The notes beneath the pieces are model-generated. The model saw nothing but the letters and a program-made list of their open reading frames with translations, was not told the origin of the DNA and made no database searches. Positions 63,180 through 64,000 of a DNA stretch of 64,000 nt are shown one piece after another. Every line of letters starts with the position of its first letter. Within the stretch, counting starts at the first letter, position 1. The translations under genes and the position numbers were made by a program. The DNA is from Effrenium voratum (taxonomy: Eukaryota; Sar; Dinophyceae; Suessiales; Symbiodiniaceae). Where the stretch lies: the NCBI GenBank assembly GCA_963377175.1, contig CAUJNA010003812.1, positions 1-64,000 on the forward strand, written 5' to 3'.

Positions 63180-64000
63180 CGATTTACCTTTTTTGTTTTC
63201 TTTGCGAAGCCCTTGGTTGAGGATTTCCTCCAATTGTCTAAGTGTGGAAGAACATACCCCGTGGCTTCCCTGGTTTCCTGCCCGCTTTGTAACGTTTATA
63301 AGGGGTATATGATGGTATATGCCCCTTTAAGAGAGAGGGGTATGAACATGAGCAGGCCTTGTGGGTTCATTTGCCTGGGTGGTTTGGGGGATTTGAACGC
63401 TTGCTGAGCTCCAAACCGTGCTCGACTCCAAACCAAGAGAGAAGCTAGTTTTCAGGCTTTGCAAGGTTCAGCTTCGAGTTGCTCTGGACGTGTCAATTGT
63501 TCTGGGCACGAATTTCACTGGGGGACCCTCTGGTGGCCATCAGTCTCAGGTTGGGATTCATGTCCACCATCCACTTTTGAGGTGGCTCCCTGTGAAAACT
63601 TCTATCATAGACTTTTGGATTTGGGTCCCCCCAAATCCAACCCCCCAAATCCCTATATTTATACAAGCCCAAAATAGTGGGAGGGGTTGTGGGCATGCTT
63701 CTGGATTCCAGATTGTTATATCTCCCGTCTTTGGGAAGGGCCCCTGTTCGTTTCTCCAGGGAACGTTCATCGTGTCAATCTAGTTGAGCTCAGATGAACC
63801 TCCCGTGGGTTATCCCAAAGAGGTATAGGGTGAGTCGACGGAAGCTCTGCATTTGCTTTTGGGCTTTTGTGGTTTTGCTCTACTGACTTCATGTCGGTCT
63901 ACATCGCGGTTTTGCTGGGACTCACTTTACGTTGCTGTCTGTTGTTCGCTTTTTGTTCTAACTCACTTTTTTGGTCTACATCGAGTCGTAAAAATGAACT
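63180..64000. other. Non-coding tail of window
   Basis: No supported gene. Contains a GTATATGATGGTATATGCCCC-like direct repeat near 63303 and GGTCTACATCG twice near the end (about 63896 and 63974). Confidence 0.3.

Noticed and set aside
1..64000. CRISPR arrays, rRNA or tRNA genes
   Set aside because: No regularly spaced direct repeats with unique spacers and no recognisable rRNA or complete tRNA fold; the 34-bp triplication at 15057 has no spacers.

Overview
The window reads as nuclear DNA of a dinoflagellate. The support is: (i) a sequence at 17255-17275 matching the conserved dinoflagellate spliced leader at 18 of 21 positions; (ii) a transposase-like protein of a type I associate with dinoflagellate genomes; (iii) about 47 kb in which short, GC-rich, codon-like islands are scattered through repeat-packed, intron-like DNA; (iv) no bacterial operon layout, rRNA, tRNA or CRISPR. 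Family assignments are from memory and motif reading; no search was run.

Region 1 (1-8850, continuing at 16901 to about 17430) is one GC-rich element, Element A, carrying a chain of plus-strand ORFs. The first has an ADP-ribosyltransferase-like motif, another a C-x2-C-x10-C-x2-C zinc ribbon, and the last two are low-complexity (Lys/Gly/Pro/Ala-rich, then Arg/Ser/Asp-rich). Several ORFs join through 1-nt frame changes. Element A is studded with small hairpins whose loop is G-A/T/G-T-A closed by C-G and whose arms differ from copy to copy but stay complementary.

Region 2 (8850-16901) is a complete TIR DNA transposon, Element B, about 8.05 kb, inserted into Element A. It has perfect 34-bp terminal inverted repeats, flanking TA, and subterminal ATCAATAG repeats. 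Its minus-strand genes are a transposase-like protein, two low-complexity proteins, a protein ending in a HAD phosphatase-like domain broken by a frameshift and stop, and one unknown. It carries its own, different hairpin family: CCTT, a 5-nt core, AAGG, with a covarying outer base pair, in at least 40 copies, many inside the ORFs.

Region 3 (about 17430-64000) is repeat-dense intron-like or intergenic DNA. About two dozen candidate mini-exons, nearly all plus-strand, are embedded in at least eight dispersed repeat families. These include a MITE of about 120 bp with TIR CTAGGTCC[C/T]CCAGTAG (11 copies), a SINE-like repeat (7 copies), and a repeat whose left edge is a GTGAGCC splice-donor-like sequence. 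It also holds long microsatellites, a tandem duplication with a MITE at its junction, and a palindrome of about 2.9 kb at 57990-60880.

The strongest candidate for something undescribed is that two unrelated, nested elements each maintain a private family of tiny compensated hairpins spread through their coding and non-coding sequence.
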